Source: JAUILH01 sp965230535
Lineage (GTDB): Bacteria > Bacteroidota > Bacteroidia > Flavobacteriales_D > JAUILH01
Assembly (NCBI GenBank): GCA_965230535.1
Contig: OZ246009.1
Location: forward strand, 1,364,001 to 1,428,000
DNA length: 64,000 nucleotides
Reading direction: 5' to 3'
Shown piece by piece: positions 41,154 through 50,587 of this stretch. Under the pieces are notes generated by a model. The model was not told the DNA's origin. It saw only the letters and a list, made by a program, of their open reading frames with translations, and did not search any database. Position 1 is the first letter of the stretch, and every line of letters starts with the position of its first letter. The translations under genes and the position numbers were made by a program.

Positions 41154-42764
41154 GTGATACAAGCAAATAACGTCTCTTTACAATACGGAAAACGAGTTCT
41201 TTTTGATGAAGTTAACATCAAGTTTACTCAGGGTAATTGTTATGGTGTAATTGGTGCCAATGGCGCTGGTAAATCTACTTTTCTTAAAATTCTTGCCGGA
41301 GATATAGATCCTAATGGTGGAAACGTGAGTCTGGAACCAGGCAAGCGAATGGCGGTTTTAAGACAGAATCACTTTGAGTTCGATGAGTGTACTGTTATGG
41401 ATACAGTGCTTCAGGGGCATTCGGATCTTTATAAGATTATGAAGGAGAAGGATGCCATATATGCAAAAGAGGATTTTTCTGAAGAAGATGGTATTAAAGC
41501 ATCTGAATTAGAAGAGAAGTTTGCGGAAATGGATGGATGGAATGCCGAATCTGATGCAGCTGCTATGCTGAGCGGATTGGGAATTAAAGAGGAGAGTCAT
41601 CATAGATTAATGAAAGAACTGAGTGGTAAAGAAAAGGTGAGAGTGTTATTGACTCAGGCACTTTTTGGAAACCCTGATGTTCTGATTCTGGATGAGCCTA
41701 CCAATGACCTGGATTTGCAAACCATTACCTGGCTTGAAGATTTCTTACTTGATTTCAAGAACACGGTGATTGTGGTGTCTCACGACAGACACTTCTTAGA
41801 TACGGTTTGTACACATATTGCTGATATCGATTTCAGTAAGATCAAAATTTTTACAGGAAATTATACTTTCTGGTACCAGTCCAGTCAGTTAGCTCTAAGA
41901 CAAAAGCAGGCTGCTAATAAGAAAGCAGAAGATAAGAAGAAGGAATTGGAAGCTTTCGTAGCCCGATTCTCTGCCAATGCTTCAAAGTCTAAGCAGGCAA
42001 CAAGTAGAAAGAAATTATTGGATAAAATCAATGTAGAGGAAATCCAGGCATCTTCAAGACGTTACCCGGGGATCATTTTTGAACAATCCAGAGAAGCCGG
42101 AAATCAGATTTTGACTGTAGAAGATTTAACTGCATCTGTTGAAGGAAGAGTGTTGTTCAAAAACCTGAGTTTTAATGTCAATAAGGGAGATAAGATTGCC
42201 TTTTTATGTAAGGACAGCTTGGCTCTGACCACTTTGTTCGAGATTTTGATGGGAGAGAAACAGGCCGATAGTGGAAGCATAGAATTCGGACAAACCATCA
42301 CGAAGGCGTTTTTGCCAAACCACAACGATGGCTTTTTCGACACGGAAGACAATCTCATCGATTGGTTAAGACAGTATTCTGAGGAGAAAGATGAAGCTTA
42401 CATCAGAGGATTCCTTGGTAAGATGCTATTCTCAGGAGAAGAAACTTTCAAGTCGGCAAGTGTCCTGTCGGGAGGCGAGAAAGTGCGTTGTATGTTGTCT
42501 AAAGTCATGCTGGCACAAGCCAACTTATTGATTCTGGATGAACCTACTAACCACCTGGATCTGGAATCGATTACTGCTCTGAACAACGGATTGATTTCAT
42601 ACAAGGGAACAGCTTTATTCACGTCTTACGATCATGAGTTTGTACAGACCGTGGCGAACAGAGTTATTGAAATCACACCTGAAGTATTCGTAGATAAAGT
42701 ATGTACCTACGATGAGTACATGGCACACGAAACTTACCGAAATCCTGTGTTGGAACTGGCATAG
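41154..42764 (+). CDS. ABC-F family ATPase, YbiT-like, with degenerate second Walker A
   Basis: The protein has two ABC domains without membrane parts, as in ribosome-associated ABC-F factors. Domain 1 starts IQANNVSLQYGKRVLFDEV and has Walker A GANGAGKST, signature LSGKEKVR and Walker B LILDEPTNDLD. The linker RFSANASKSKQATSRKKLLDKI is nearly that of E. coli YbiT. Domain 2 has signature LSGGEKVR and Walker B LILDEPTNHLD, but where Walker A should be it reads FLCKDSLALTTLFEIL, lacking the GxxGxGK Lys. The start is GTG 41154, because the promoter lies over the earlier TTG. Likely role: translation factor or ribosome protection. Confidence 0.85.
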   Translation: MIQANNVSLQYGKRVLFDEVNIKFTQGNCYGVIGANGAGKSTFLKILAGDIDPNGGNVSLEPGKRMAVLRQNHFEFDECTVMDTVLQGHSDLYKIMKEKDAIYAKEDFSEEDGIKASELEEKFAEMDGWNAESDAAAMLSGLGIKEESHHRLMKELSGKEKVRVLLTQALFGNPDVLILDEPTNDLDLQTITWLEDFLLDFKNTVIVVSHDRHFLDTVCTHIADIDFSKIKIFTGNYTFWYQSSQLALRQKQAANKKAEDKKKELEAFVARFSANASKSKQATSRKKLLDKINVEEIQASSRRYPGIIFEQSREAGNQILTVEDLTASVEGRVLFKNLSFNVNKGDKIAFLCKDSLALTTLFEILMGEKQADSGSIEFGQTITKAFLPNHNDGFFDTEDNLIDWLRQYSEEKDEAYIRGFLGKMLFSGEETFKSASVLSGGEKVRCMLSKVMLAQANLLILDEPTNHLDLESITALNNGLISYKGTALFTSYDHEFVQTVANRVIEITPEVFVDKVCTYDEYMAHETYRNPVLELA

Positions 42765-42791
42765 GTGTTACCACAGTGGCTTTATTTCCTC

Positions 42792-42932
42792 ATGAAAAGA
42801 GGGAATTATTTTATAATCACGGTTTGCTTGCTAATCGTAGTGGCTTCTTTGGTGGAGTCTTGTGCTTCTAGGAAAGGTCCCAGAAAATGCGATGGCTCAA
42901 GAGGTGTGAAAACGCCAATGGGAGTTATGTAA
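42792..42932 (+). CDS. Small lipoprotein with basic cysteine-containing tail (46 aa)
   Basis: An ATG at 42792 opens a frame of 46 residues with a hydrophobic start (MKRGNYFIITVCLLIVVASL), lipobox VESCAS and a tail RKGPRKCDGSRGVKTPMGVM. The lipobox and the tail, which looks conserved in style with tiny Bacteroidota lipoproteins, make it convincing despite its size. It lies between the ABC-F gene and the WD40-caspase gene. Function unknown. Confidence 0.55.
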   Translation: MKRGNYFIITVCLLIVVASLVESCASRKGPRKCDGSRGVKTPMGVM

Positions 42933-43009
42933 CCATCATAAACTACCTGTTCACCATATTTTTGTACATCTAAGCGGCATTTTGCACAGATTTTGCATAC
43001 ATTTCAAGT

Positions 43010-46000
43010 ATGAAGTGTTTCCTGCTCATTTTAAGTCTTTTATCGCTGTCTGTTCAGGCTCAAAAAACCGAAATAGTCATTCAAAGCGGTCATTACAAAG
43101 AAATCTCATCTCTGGCTTTTTCTCCCAACGGGAAATATCTGGTTTCTGCCGGAGAGGACAATAACGTGATTCTTTGGGATCTTAAAACCAACAAACAAAT
43201 CCGAACATTTCGTGGCCACAAAAAAGGCGTTACCAAAGTCATCTTTACAAAAGACAGTAAAAAAGTCATCACAGGTGGAGATAGAAACGATCAGCAAATT
43301 TTTGTGTTTGATGTGGAAACCGGAGAACAGCTGGTTCATATTGAAAAGGGACTCAGAAACAGCATTGAAGCTCTTGCTGTGAGTGATGACGGAAAAAAAC
43401 TATTTGCCGGGACATCTTATCAGGCCAGACTTTTTAATATGGAAAACGGAGAGGAACTCTTCGAAATAAAGGATGACAGAAACGCACCAGATGCTCAAAG
43501 AATCAGACATACTATAGAGTACGCAGATTTTAGTTCGGATGGGAAAACGATTGCTTTTGGAGTGCAGGGATTGATTCATTTACGTGAGACTTCTACCGGG
43601 AAATTTCTAAAATCTCTGGATGCAAAATCTCACAGAGGACAGGTCGCAGATGTGAGGTTCAGTAAGAATGGAGCCAACTTATATTCAGGTGGTTCAAACG
43701 GACAAATTTTAATTTGGGATGTTAAAACCGGGGCATTGAAAGATTCCATTAAAAACCCCGGAAGTGGTTATCCATGTCCTTGTTCATTTTCATCAGATTT
43801 AAAGAGATACATTGTTTCTTGTGGTTCCGATCCGCAAATGCTGGATTTAAAAACTAAAAAAGTACAGTTCGAACTTAAGCATGAATTACGTGCAATCTAT
43901 ACCATGGCATTCAACAAAAATGATCAGCTGTTGGCAATCGCAGGAAGAAATCAGGAAGACAATTATTCGATTCTTATTTACAATGCGGTAGACGGACATT
44001 TCATGTACGAACTAAAAGGCTACCCGGGCGCGATTAAATCGTTGGATTTCAGTTCTGATAATAAAACGCTTCTTTCCGGAAGTAATGTGAGGTATGCAAG
44101 AGCCTGGGACCTGGCTTCAGGGAGCGGGTTTTCCAATTTCTCAGATGGACTGAGTTATCCAGGAGATATCTATTCAACTGTACGTTTTAGCAATGACGAT
44201 AAATATGTCTATCAGGCCAATCAAAATTCAACTTATGCATGGCGAACAGAGGATGGTAAGGCGCTTAAAACATTTTACAGAGGGAATAAACAAACCGGAA
44301 ATTTCAGTGTAACGCCAGACAATAAAGGTGTGCTTTACGTCCCTGGTAGATTGCTCATCCACGATAGAGAAACCGGAGAGGAATTACACAATCTGCAACC
44401 GCCAAGATTAATGGTAAGGGCAGTTCGCTACAGTCCGGATGGGAAAGTACTATACGCTGCAGGCCATAAAGAAATCAAACGATGGAAAACGTCAGATTAC
44501 TCTGAGCTGGAGCCACTGGCCATTAAAGAGTATGCCTGGGATATGTCGGTTAACCCAAAAGGAGACAGACTTGCAACCATAGAATATGGAGAAATCTATG
44601 TTAGGAATTCGGAAACCGCAGCAGTCATTAAAAAGTTGGATGGGCGTTTCGACCATGTTATGTATAGTCCGGATAAACGCTGGTTATGTGGAACAGATTA
44701 CGACGAAATCAGAGTATATGATGCAAATACACTAGAGTTGGTGAGAACATTGAAAGGACATACTGATCACATCAATACCCTGCGGTTTACTTCTGATGGA
44801 AAACAATTGGCAAGTGGTGCGGACGATACCAGTATTTTATTGTGGGATATGGAAACAGGAAAGCTGATTGTTACCATGTTAGCCATCGATCGGGAAAATT
44901 TCATCATGATCACGCCGGATAATTATTACATGACATCTTCTGGCGGAACCAATGCTGTGGCTTTTAGACGAGGGAATAAAATGTTTCCCTTCGAACAATT
45001 TGATTTACACTATAACAGACCGGATATTGTGCTGGACCGCATTGGATATGCTTCTAAAGATTTAATCAATAGCTATAAAAAAGCTCATGAAAAACGCTTG
45101 AAGAAAATGGGGTTCAACCAAAGCGATTTTGAAAAAGGCTTCAATGCACCAGAAATCGAGTTGGCTCATTCGGACGAGTACTTTACTAAAAAATCGACAT
45201 TCCCAATTGAGCTCAAAGCAAAGGATGAGAAATACAAAATTGACAGAATCAATGTGTGGATAAACGGAGTGCCAATTTATGGAGTAAAGGGCATGAGTGT
45301 TTCCGATGGTCAACAATTGGATGAAGATTTGAAAATAGAATTGGCCAACGGCAATAACAAAATTGATGTCTCCGTGCATAACACCAATGGTGTGGAATCC
45401 ATTAGAGAAAGCTTTAGATTGTATAAGGAAGGAGAGGCTACCAAACCTAAATTATTCATTTTGGCAATCGGTGATTCAAAATTCAAGCAATCAGATTTTA
45501 ACCTAAACTATGCTGCTAAGGATGTACAGGATTTCGTGGCATTGATGAAAAAAGATGCCAGTTTTTCTTCAGTTGAAGCTTTGGAGATAGTGGATAGTGA
45601 GGTGAAAAAAGACAACATACTGAAGAGCAAAAGTTTTCTCGAAAAAGCCGGAAGAAATGATGCTGTTATCGTTTTCATTGCCGGTCATGGTGTGCTGGAT
45701 GCCAATTTCGACTACTACTTTGCTACCTACGATATGGATTTCAATGATCCGGCTGGCAAAGGTGTTATTTATGAAGACGTTGAGGCACTTTTGGATGGAT
45801 TAAAGTCAATTAGCAAACTACTGATTATGGACACATGTCATAGTGGTGAGATTGATAAGGATGAGGTAGAACTGGCTGCCAATACAGAAGAAGTTGAGGG
45901 ATCAGACATTGTATTCAGAGCAGTTGGAACAGGCGTTCGACAAAAGGATGAGCACTTAGGATTACAAAACACCTCTGCGTTGGTTAAAGAACTCTTCACG

Positions 46001-46270
46001 GATATTCGAAGGGGAACGGGAGCAACGGTTATTTCAAGTGCCGGTGGGGTAGAGTTCGCAATGGAAAGCGACAAATGGAACAATGGTTTGTTTACGTATT
46101 GTTTATTGAATGGAATTTCTTCCGGAAAGGCGGACCTGGATAGTGATGGCGCTATTATGTTGTCTGAAATTCAGAAATACGTGAAGGATCAGGTAAGGGA
46201 ATTGTCTCAAGGAAAGCAGGTGCCTACCTCAAGAATAGAAAATATCGAAAACGATTACAGGGTGTGGTAG
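43010..46270 (+). CDS. Secreted WD40 beta-propeller and caspase-like (C14) fusion, 1086 aa
   Basis: After a signal peptide (MKCFLLILSLLSLSVQAQ), residues about 25-630 hold a dozen or more WD40 units (HYKEISSLAFSPNGKYLVSA, NVILWDLKTNKQIRTFRGH, DTSILLWDMETGKLI), enough for two propellers. A linker with an Ig-like part (about 725-805, VWINGVPIYG) leads to a C14-type domain (about 812-1086) with LFILAIGDSKF, VIVFIAGHGVLD (His893) and LLIMDTCHSGE (Cys943), the complete caspase dyad. In known relatives the propeller senses or binds a ligand and the caspase domain cuts proteins. The signal peptide puts it in the periplasm or outside, unlike cytosolic defence caspases. Confidence 0.85.
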   Translation: MKCFLLILSLLSLSVQAQKTEIVIQSGHYKEISSLAFSPNGKYLVSAGEDNNVILWDLKTNKQIRTFRGHKKGVTKVIFTKDSKKVITGGDRNDQQIFVFDVETGEQLVHIEKGLRNSIEALAVSDDGKKLFAGTSYQARLFNMENGEELFEIKDDRNAPDAQRIRHTIEYADFSSDGKTIAFGVQGLIHLRETSTGKFLKSLDAKSHRGQVADVRFSKNGANLYSGGSNGQILIWDVKTGALKDSIKNPGSGYPCPCSFSSDLKRYIVSCGSDPQMLDLKTKKVQFELKHELRAIYTMAFNKNDQLLAIAGRNQEDNYSILIYNAVDGHFMYELKGYPGAIKSLDFSSDNKTLLSGSNVRYARAWDLASGSGFSNFSDGLSYPGDIYSTVRFSNDDKYVYQANQNSTYAWRTEDGKALKTFYRGNKQTGNFSVTPDNKGVLYVPGRLLIHDRETGEELHNLQPPRLMVRAVRYSPDGKVLYAAGHKEIKRWKTSDYSELEPLAIKEYAWDMSVNPKGDRLATIEYGEIYVRNSETAAVIKKLDGRFDHVMYSPDKRWLCGTDYDEIRVYDANTLELVRTLKGHTDHINTLRFTSDGKQLASGADDTSILLWDMETGKLIVTMLAIDRENFIMITPDNYYMTSSGGTNAVAFRRGNKMFPFEQFDLHYNRPDIVLDRIGYASKDLINSYKKAHEKRLKKMGFNQSDFEKGFNAPEIELAHSDEYFTKKSTFPIELKAKDEKYKIDRINVWINGVPIYGVKGMSVSDGQQLDEDLKIELANGNNKIDVSVHNTNGVESIRESFRLYKEGEATKPKLFILAIGDSKFKQSDFNLNYAAKDVQDFVALMKKDASFSSVEALEIVDSEVKKDNILKSKSFLEKAGRNDAVIVFIAGHGVLDANFDYYFATYDMDFNDPAGKGVIYEDVEALLDGLKSISKLLIMDTCHSGEIDKDEVELAANTEEVEGSDIVFRAVGTGVRQKDEHLGLQNTSALVKELFTDIRRGTGATVISSAGGVEFAMESDKWNNGLFTYCLLNGISSGKADLDSDGAIMLSEIQKYVKDQVRELSQGKQVPTSRIENIENDYRVW

Positions 46271-46272
46271 TA

Positions 46273-47262
46273 TTAGGGATACCCTTCCACATCATTGGAA
46301 CCAAAATCATTGTCACTGAACTCAAGGTCTGATGTCACTAATTTTGAAGATTCATCGATCACAACAACACCATCTGTATATTGATCGGCTTCCGTATTAT
46401 TAATAATAGCTGTATACTCTAAAATCACATCTCCGGATTCCTCAATCTCGATAAAAGAACGAAAAGTATTGTCCTTGAATAAGCAATGACTGATTAGTAC
46501 CTCATCACATCCAAAAACACCAAAAGTGCCATAGGTGCAATCGTGAATTTCCGAATCTATCAGGCTAACCGATTCGCAACGGTGCGCCAGAAAACCTCTG
46601 GTTCCACAACCAAAGAGATCCATGTTATACATATTAACATTCTTACAATCAAAGAATTCCAGAACTTCTCCGGAACAATAGCTCACCCAAGGGTCTTCTT
46701 TGTTTTGTAAAGTCTCATTTTCGTGTCCCAAACTAAGATCATTGAGCTCAATATTCTTGCATGAATCAAAAGCGAGAACGCTGGCAGACAATTTTCTTGT
46801 CAGAATCTCAACGCCTAAATCATCAGCCGATTTAATGGTCAGATTTTCAACACCGGTTATCAGTAAGGTTTGGTCGTCCCATACATCCTCATCATAATAA
46901 ATTTCATCAAACAACACCAAAGCCTGATTCACATGTTTGTTAAACAGTGTGCTGTCAATGTCATCCAGATAGTATGTACCCGATTCAAGTGTGATAACCG
47001 TGTTAGATTGTAAATGGACAAATAAACTGTCTACATTGTCAACCAATACATTTAAGAAGCCATCCTGATCATAAAAATGTGTAAGACTAACGGTTTCAGG
47101 AATATCATCAACCATTTCCAATGAATCAGAACTCACTGAAGTCGTATCCTGAACCTGAGTGTCTTTTTTTTTGGAGACATCCTTAGACGCTTCCTCTTTG
47201 GCTTTTTCAGAGCAGGAAGCCAGACTTAAAACCGATAAAAAAATGAGAATCCTGGTCAGCAT
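46273..47262 (-). CDS. Lipoprotein with right-handed parallel beta-helix repeats (329 aa)
   Basis: The ATG at 47262 overlaps the previous stop (TAATG) and gives the lipoprotein signal MLTRILIFLSVLSLASCSE. After an acidic Ser/Thr linker, residues about 130-320 repeat short strands (NLTIKSADDLGVEIL, NIELNDLSLGHENE, NVNMYNMDLFGCGTRGF, VSLIDSEIHDCTYGTFGVFG) as in right-handed parallel beta-helices of the pectate-lyase type. Such proteins often bind or cut carbohydrates, but no active site is evident. It is coupled to the 61-aa gene. Confidence 0.75.
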   Translation of the reverse strand: MLTRILIFLSVLSLASCSEKAKEEASKDVSKKKDTQVQDTTSVSSDSLEMVDDIPETVSLTHFYDQDGFLNVLVDNVDSLFVHLQSNTVITLESGTYYLDDIDSTLFNKHVNQALVLFDEIYYDEDVWDDQTLLITGVENLTIKSADDLGVEILTRKLSASVLAFDSCKNIELNDLSLGHENETLQNKEDPWVSYCSGEVLEFFDCKNVNMYNMDLFGCGTRGFLAHRCESVSLIDSEIHDCTYGTFGVFGCDEVLISHCLFKDNTFRSFIEIEESGDVILEYTAIINNTEADQYTDGVVVIDESSKLVTSDLEFSDNDFGSNDVEGYP

Positions 47263-47447
47263 TAGCTTCCGCAATACAAGCACTCCTCGTCGTCGTAGTT
47301 GTCCAATTCTGGCTGAGCTTCAATTTCCGGCTGCAATTTTAGCTTCAGATTATAGATAGCTTGTTGTGTCTCTCCATCCTTAAAAAGATCTCCGGTTAAT
47401 TGTGATTTTAGTTCTTCTATTTGTGCTTTAATTTCTTGTTCTGACAT
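47262..47447 (-). CDS. Small protein with C-terminal CxxC (61 aa)
   Basis: MSEQEIKAQIEELKSQLTG, an amphipathic helix, is followed by an acidic stretch and ends ECLYCGS. The CxxC at the extreme C terminus may bind metal. It overlaps the beta-helix gene by one base, TAATG. Function unknown. Confidence 0.55.
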   Translation of the reverse strand: MSEQEIKAQIEELKSQLTGDLFKDGETQQAIYNLKLKLQPEIEAQPELDNYDDEECLYCGS

Positions 47448-47550
47448 GATTCCTTATTTTGATTATATGAAGTTGGACCAAAAATCTCTTATTTCAAAAG
47501 AAACTTATTCATGTTAAAAAGTTAATTACGAAAGTAGATGTTCTAATGTC

Positions 47551-47558
47551 TATTTTTG
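47551..47558 (+). promoter_or_regulatory. Promoter -7 element of the 47563 gene
   Basis: TATTTTTG matches TAnnTTTG and lies 4 bases before the ATG at 47563, so the message is probably leaderless or nearly so. Confidence 0.5.
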
Positions 47559-47562
47559 GCCC

Positions 47563-48837
47563 ATGATTTTAAGGCTTTTATCCCTCTCATGTTTGATGTT
47601 GATGTGTGTGAATAATTCTTTCGCACAAAAGAAAGACAAAGACGACAAGAAAAAGTACAAAGAAGACAATGACGCTATTTATAGCTTAATCTATGATAAT
47701 GAGTTGTCTACAACTTTTGGAGCCAATCATTTGTTGGCAGATCATCAGGTAGTGAGCCGATTACAAAATCGTTTTATTCCAACTAAGGTTTTTAGAAAGA
47801 AGGACAGTAAAATGGCCAAAATTGGAAATGCACTTTTCCGTCTGACCAAGGCCGGACTTTTGGATTATCCTTTGACTTATCTCACGGCCAGTACTCAACG
47901 TGAAATCTTTGGAACCAAGTTTAGGCTGGAATCTTTCAATACCCTGGAAGATGAAGCACACATTAATCTGGGCTCTCCGTTCGCATTTGGCTCTAAGCAG
48001 AGCAATGCCTCAATATCTATTTTAGATTCACTTGGTGCTTATGACCTGAATCTAATCAATGCAGCTGGTGCGGAAGCCAGTCGATTTATGGCAGATCTTT
48101 CCCAGAAAAACATGTTTTTAAATGGAGAATTCATGTATGAAGAGGCTTTGATGTTTCTGTTCAATAATAATGACCTGGCAATTCACAACACTTTGGTGAG
48201 TGATTATGGTGGAGACAGAATACAGGCCTATATAGATAATGTGAATGCTACTTATGGAGCTGGTTCTATAGATAAAGCTAAGTTGAAGCTATTGTCTTTC
48301 ATAGATATGGGAGCGGACCCAATGAACTTTGCCGCACTTATTGGACTTGGAAAATACATTGCCAAAGGAGAAGAGATGATGGATATGTTTTGGATCAAAG
48401 CCGGTGAAAGAGTTAAATACTTGCCAAGTGTGAAGATGAACCTGGCGCCTTTCGGACCGTTGTTGAACTATCAGAACTTCATCAAATTTGACCACACCAT
48501 GTTCGAACTGGATGTGAAGCATGCAGCAGTGTCTTATGTCAAATCTTTTGGTGTCGACCTTAAAGCGTTTAACCTTTTACTTGGAGAGAAAAAACGTTTA
48601 TCCATTGATGCACTGGTTTCTATTTGGGATCAACCGGAAATGAGTTTTAAAGTAAAGGACATTTACGAAACCGTTCAGGGATTTGGAGGCAGCGGTGCTA
48701 CCACATTTAACTACCGAATTTTCAATAAATTCAATGCCTATCTTCAGGGAACCATTGGTTATAAATCTAAAGGCTATCAGGAAGGTTTGTCTCTCAATAA
48801 CGACTTGATTTTTAATATCGGTTTTGCCTACAGATAA
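47563..48837 (+). CDS. Secreted protein of unknown function (424 aa), possibly outer-membrane associated
   Basis: A signal peptide (MILRLLSLSCLMLMCVNNSFAQ) is followed by a Lys/Asp-rich stretch (KKDKDDKKKYKEDND) and a mostly helical central region. The last 110 residues look strand-rich (FGVDLKAFNLLLG, LSIDALVSIWDQ, NAYLQGTIGYKSKGY) and end with the aromatic residue expected of beta-barrel outer-membrane proteins (FNIGFAYR). No family recognised. Confidence 0.6.
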   Translation: MILRLLSLSCLMLMCVNNSFAQKKDKDDKKKYKEDNDAIYSLIYDNELSTTFGANHLLADHQVVSRLQNRFIPTKVFRKKDSKMAKIGNALFRLTKAGLLDYPLTYLTASTQREIFGTKFRLESFNTLEDEAHINLGSPFAFGSKQSNASISILDSLGAYDLNLINAAGAEASRFMADLSQKNMFLNGEFMYEEALMFLFNNNDLAIHNTLVSDYGGDRIQAYIDNVNATYGAGSIDKAKLKLLSFIDMGADPMNFAALIGLGKYIAKGEEMMDMFWIKAGERVKYLPSVKMNLAPFGPLLNYQNFIKFDHTMFELDVKHAAVSYVKSFGVDLKAFNLLLGEKKRLSIDALVSIWDQPEMSFKVKDIYETVQGFGGSGATTFNYRIFNKFNAYLQGTIGYKSKGYQEGLSLNNDLIFNIGFAYR

Positions 48838-49117
48838 TATTGCTCTCTTTTAGAGATTTAACAGATTTTCGTCTCCAGACATTTTCGTAACTGTTTTCAG
48901 GGAGGTGCTTCTCACTGTTTTTGTGTTTTGATGTAACTGAAAATAATGATTTTCAGCTAGTTACGCAATAAAACTGTATTTTTTATCATATCTTATACAA
49001 GAAAATTACAGAGGTATGTTAAAAGTCATTTGACCCGAAACGTAAGAACCTTATGGTCTCGTTTCGTAATGTGTAAACTATCCAAATAAATCAATCTAAA
49101 AGAATGCAGTATTTAGT

Positions 49118-50584
49118 ATGAAAAGGTTAGTAAGACTTGTTGAGTCCATGGACAGAAAGGAGATTAAATTGCTCAACCAAATGTATAAATCCGGGGGAAA
49201 TGACCCTAAGCGTAAAAAGCTTTTTGAACTTGCCAGAAAAGGCGGGGTTATATCCGATCGAATTGCAATTGAACAAGTCTACGAAAACGCCGGATCTCTT
49301 ACTGCATTTAAGAAGTTGAAAAATAGACTAAGACATGATATATACGATATCATGTTGGTATGTGGCAATGGTGCCGGAGAATATCCTACCACAAGTGCTA
49401 TTCAAAATCACAAATCAGTCCTCCTAAGTAAGATCATGAAGAGTAGGGGAGTTAAGACCGAAAGTCATGACCTATTGGCTAAAGTCAGAAACCAGGTGTA
49501 TCGGGAAGAAATGTATTTCGAGAAACTTCAGGTTATGGACCTGTTTATGGATGAGTGGTTGTTTACAAGTCAGATTGCCGAAGAGAGCATGGAGAATATC
49601 ATGTGTGTTGTAGAAGAACTCAACGACTACTGTAAGGCAAAAAAACTGTATTCCGAATTGGCTTTGGCCAGAGTAAAATACTCAGATCAAAATGATGAGG
49701 AGAGATGGAGTTCAAGTCTTGAAGAAGTGCGTAAATCATTTGAACGTTCGCACAAAGCAAGAATTGGATCTTTATATCGAAAAACTGCCATCCTGTTAAA
49801 TGATAGACAGGAGAATTACTCTACAGCTTATTTTCATGCCGACAGATTGTTTGAGTTGGTGAGTAAAAATAGTGTGCTTTCAACACCATCAAATGTCTTT
49901 TCTGCTATCATACTAAAGAGTATGACTTTGTTCAAGATGGGAGAGATGGGAAAAGCGCGAGATTTGATCCTGACCTTAAACGCCTCCAGTGTTATCAAAG
50001 CTTTGTATAACGACATTTTAATGTTGGAACTGCTGTTCTTCTGCTTTATTAGATCTAATAATTGGTCTGGCGGACAGAAAATAGTTAACCATGTCATTAA
50101 ATCATTAGGGCTGGATAGAGAGTCTGTTATTTATATCAAATGGCAGTTCTTTGAAGCATCCTGTTACTTCCATAACGGAGAGTTTGTGCGCGCTCACGAA
50201 AAAATGAAGTCTTTAATAAGACTAAAAAGAAGAAGTGGGTCTTTAAAGTACAACATTATGATGCTGTTCATCATGACATCCATAGAATGTAATGATTTGG
50301 ACAAGCTAATTGTGAATTCAGAATCTACTCAGAAGATGTTGTCTCGCTACGTTAAAAATCAGTCAAACCAATGTCCAAGAAAAGAAGCCATTCTAAAACT
50401 GCTAAAGTCTTTGGATAAATGTTGTTTTGATGTGGAAACGATCCTGAAACGCGAAAAGGAACATCTGAAGAACATCAAATCTAATGCCCCAAAGCTCTCA
50501 TGGGATCCAATGGGGACAGAGATTATCCGTTTCGATAAGTGGCTTGAGTCCTCAGTCAAGAACAGAAGTAAAGTAAGCGCTTAA
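49118..50584 (+). CDS. Large helical cytoplasmic protein (488 aa), possible TPR-like repeats
   Basis: The protein has no signal peptide, is rich in Leu, Lys and Met, and is helical throughout. Repeated motifs such as YSTAYFHADRLFELVSKN and EFVRAHEKMKSLIRL resemble degenerate TPR units. It starts MKRLVRLVESMDRKEIKLL. I recognise no family. The gene is followed by the amidase on the opposite strand and then the eCIS operon, but there is no evidence for a link. The 280-base gap upstream (48838-49117) holds no gene I can see. Confidence 0.6.
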   Translation: MKRLVRLVESMDRKEIKLLNQMYKSGGNDPKRKKLFELARKGGVISDRIAIEQVYENAGSLTAFKKLKNRLRHDIYDIMLVCGNGAGEYPTTSAIQNHKSVLLSKIMKSRGVKTESHDLLAKVRNQVYREEMYFEKLQVMDLFMDEWLFTSQIAEESMENIMCVVEELNDYCKAKKLYSELALARVKYSDQNDEERWSSSLEEVRKSFERSHKARIGSLYRKTAILLNDRQENYSTAYFHADRLFELVSKNSVLSTPSNVFSAIILKSMTLFKMGEMGKARDLILTLNASSVIKALYNDILMLELLFFCFIRSNNWSGGQKIVNHVIKSLGLDRESVIYIKWQFFEASCYFHNGEFVRAHEKMKSLIRLKRRSGSLKYNIMMLFIMTSIECNDLDKLIVNSESTQKMLSRYVKNQSNQCPRKEAILKLLKSLDKCCFDVETILKREKEHLKNIKSNAPKLSWDPMGTEIIRFDKWLESSVKNRSKVSA

Positions 50585-50587
50585 ACC

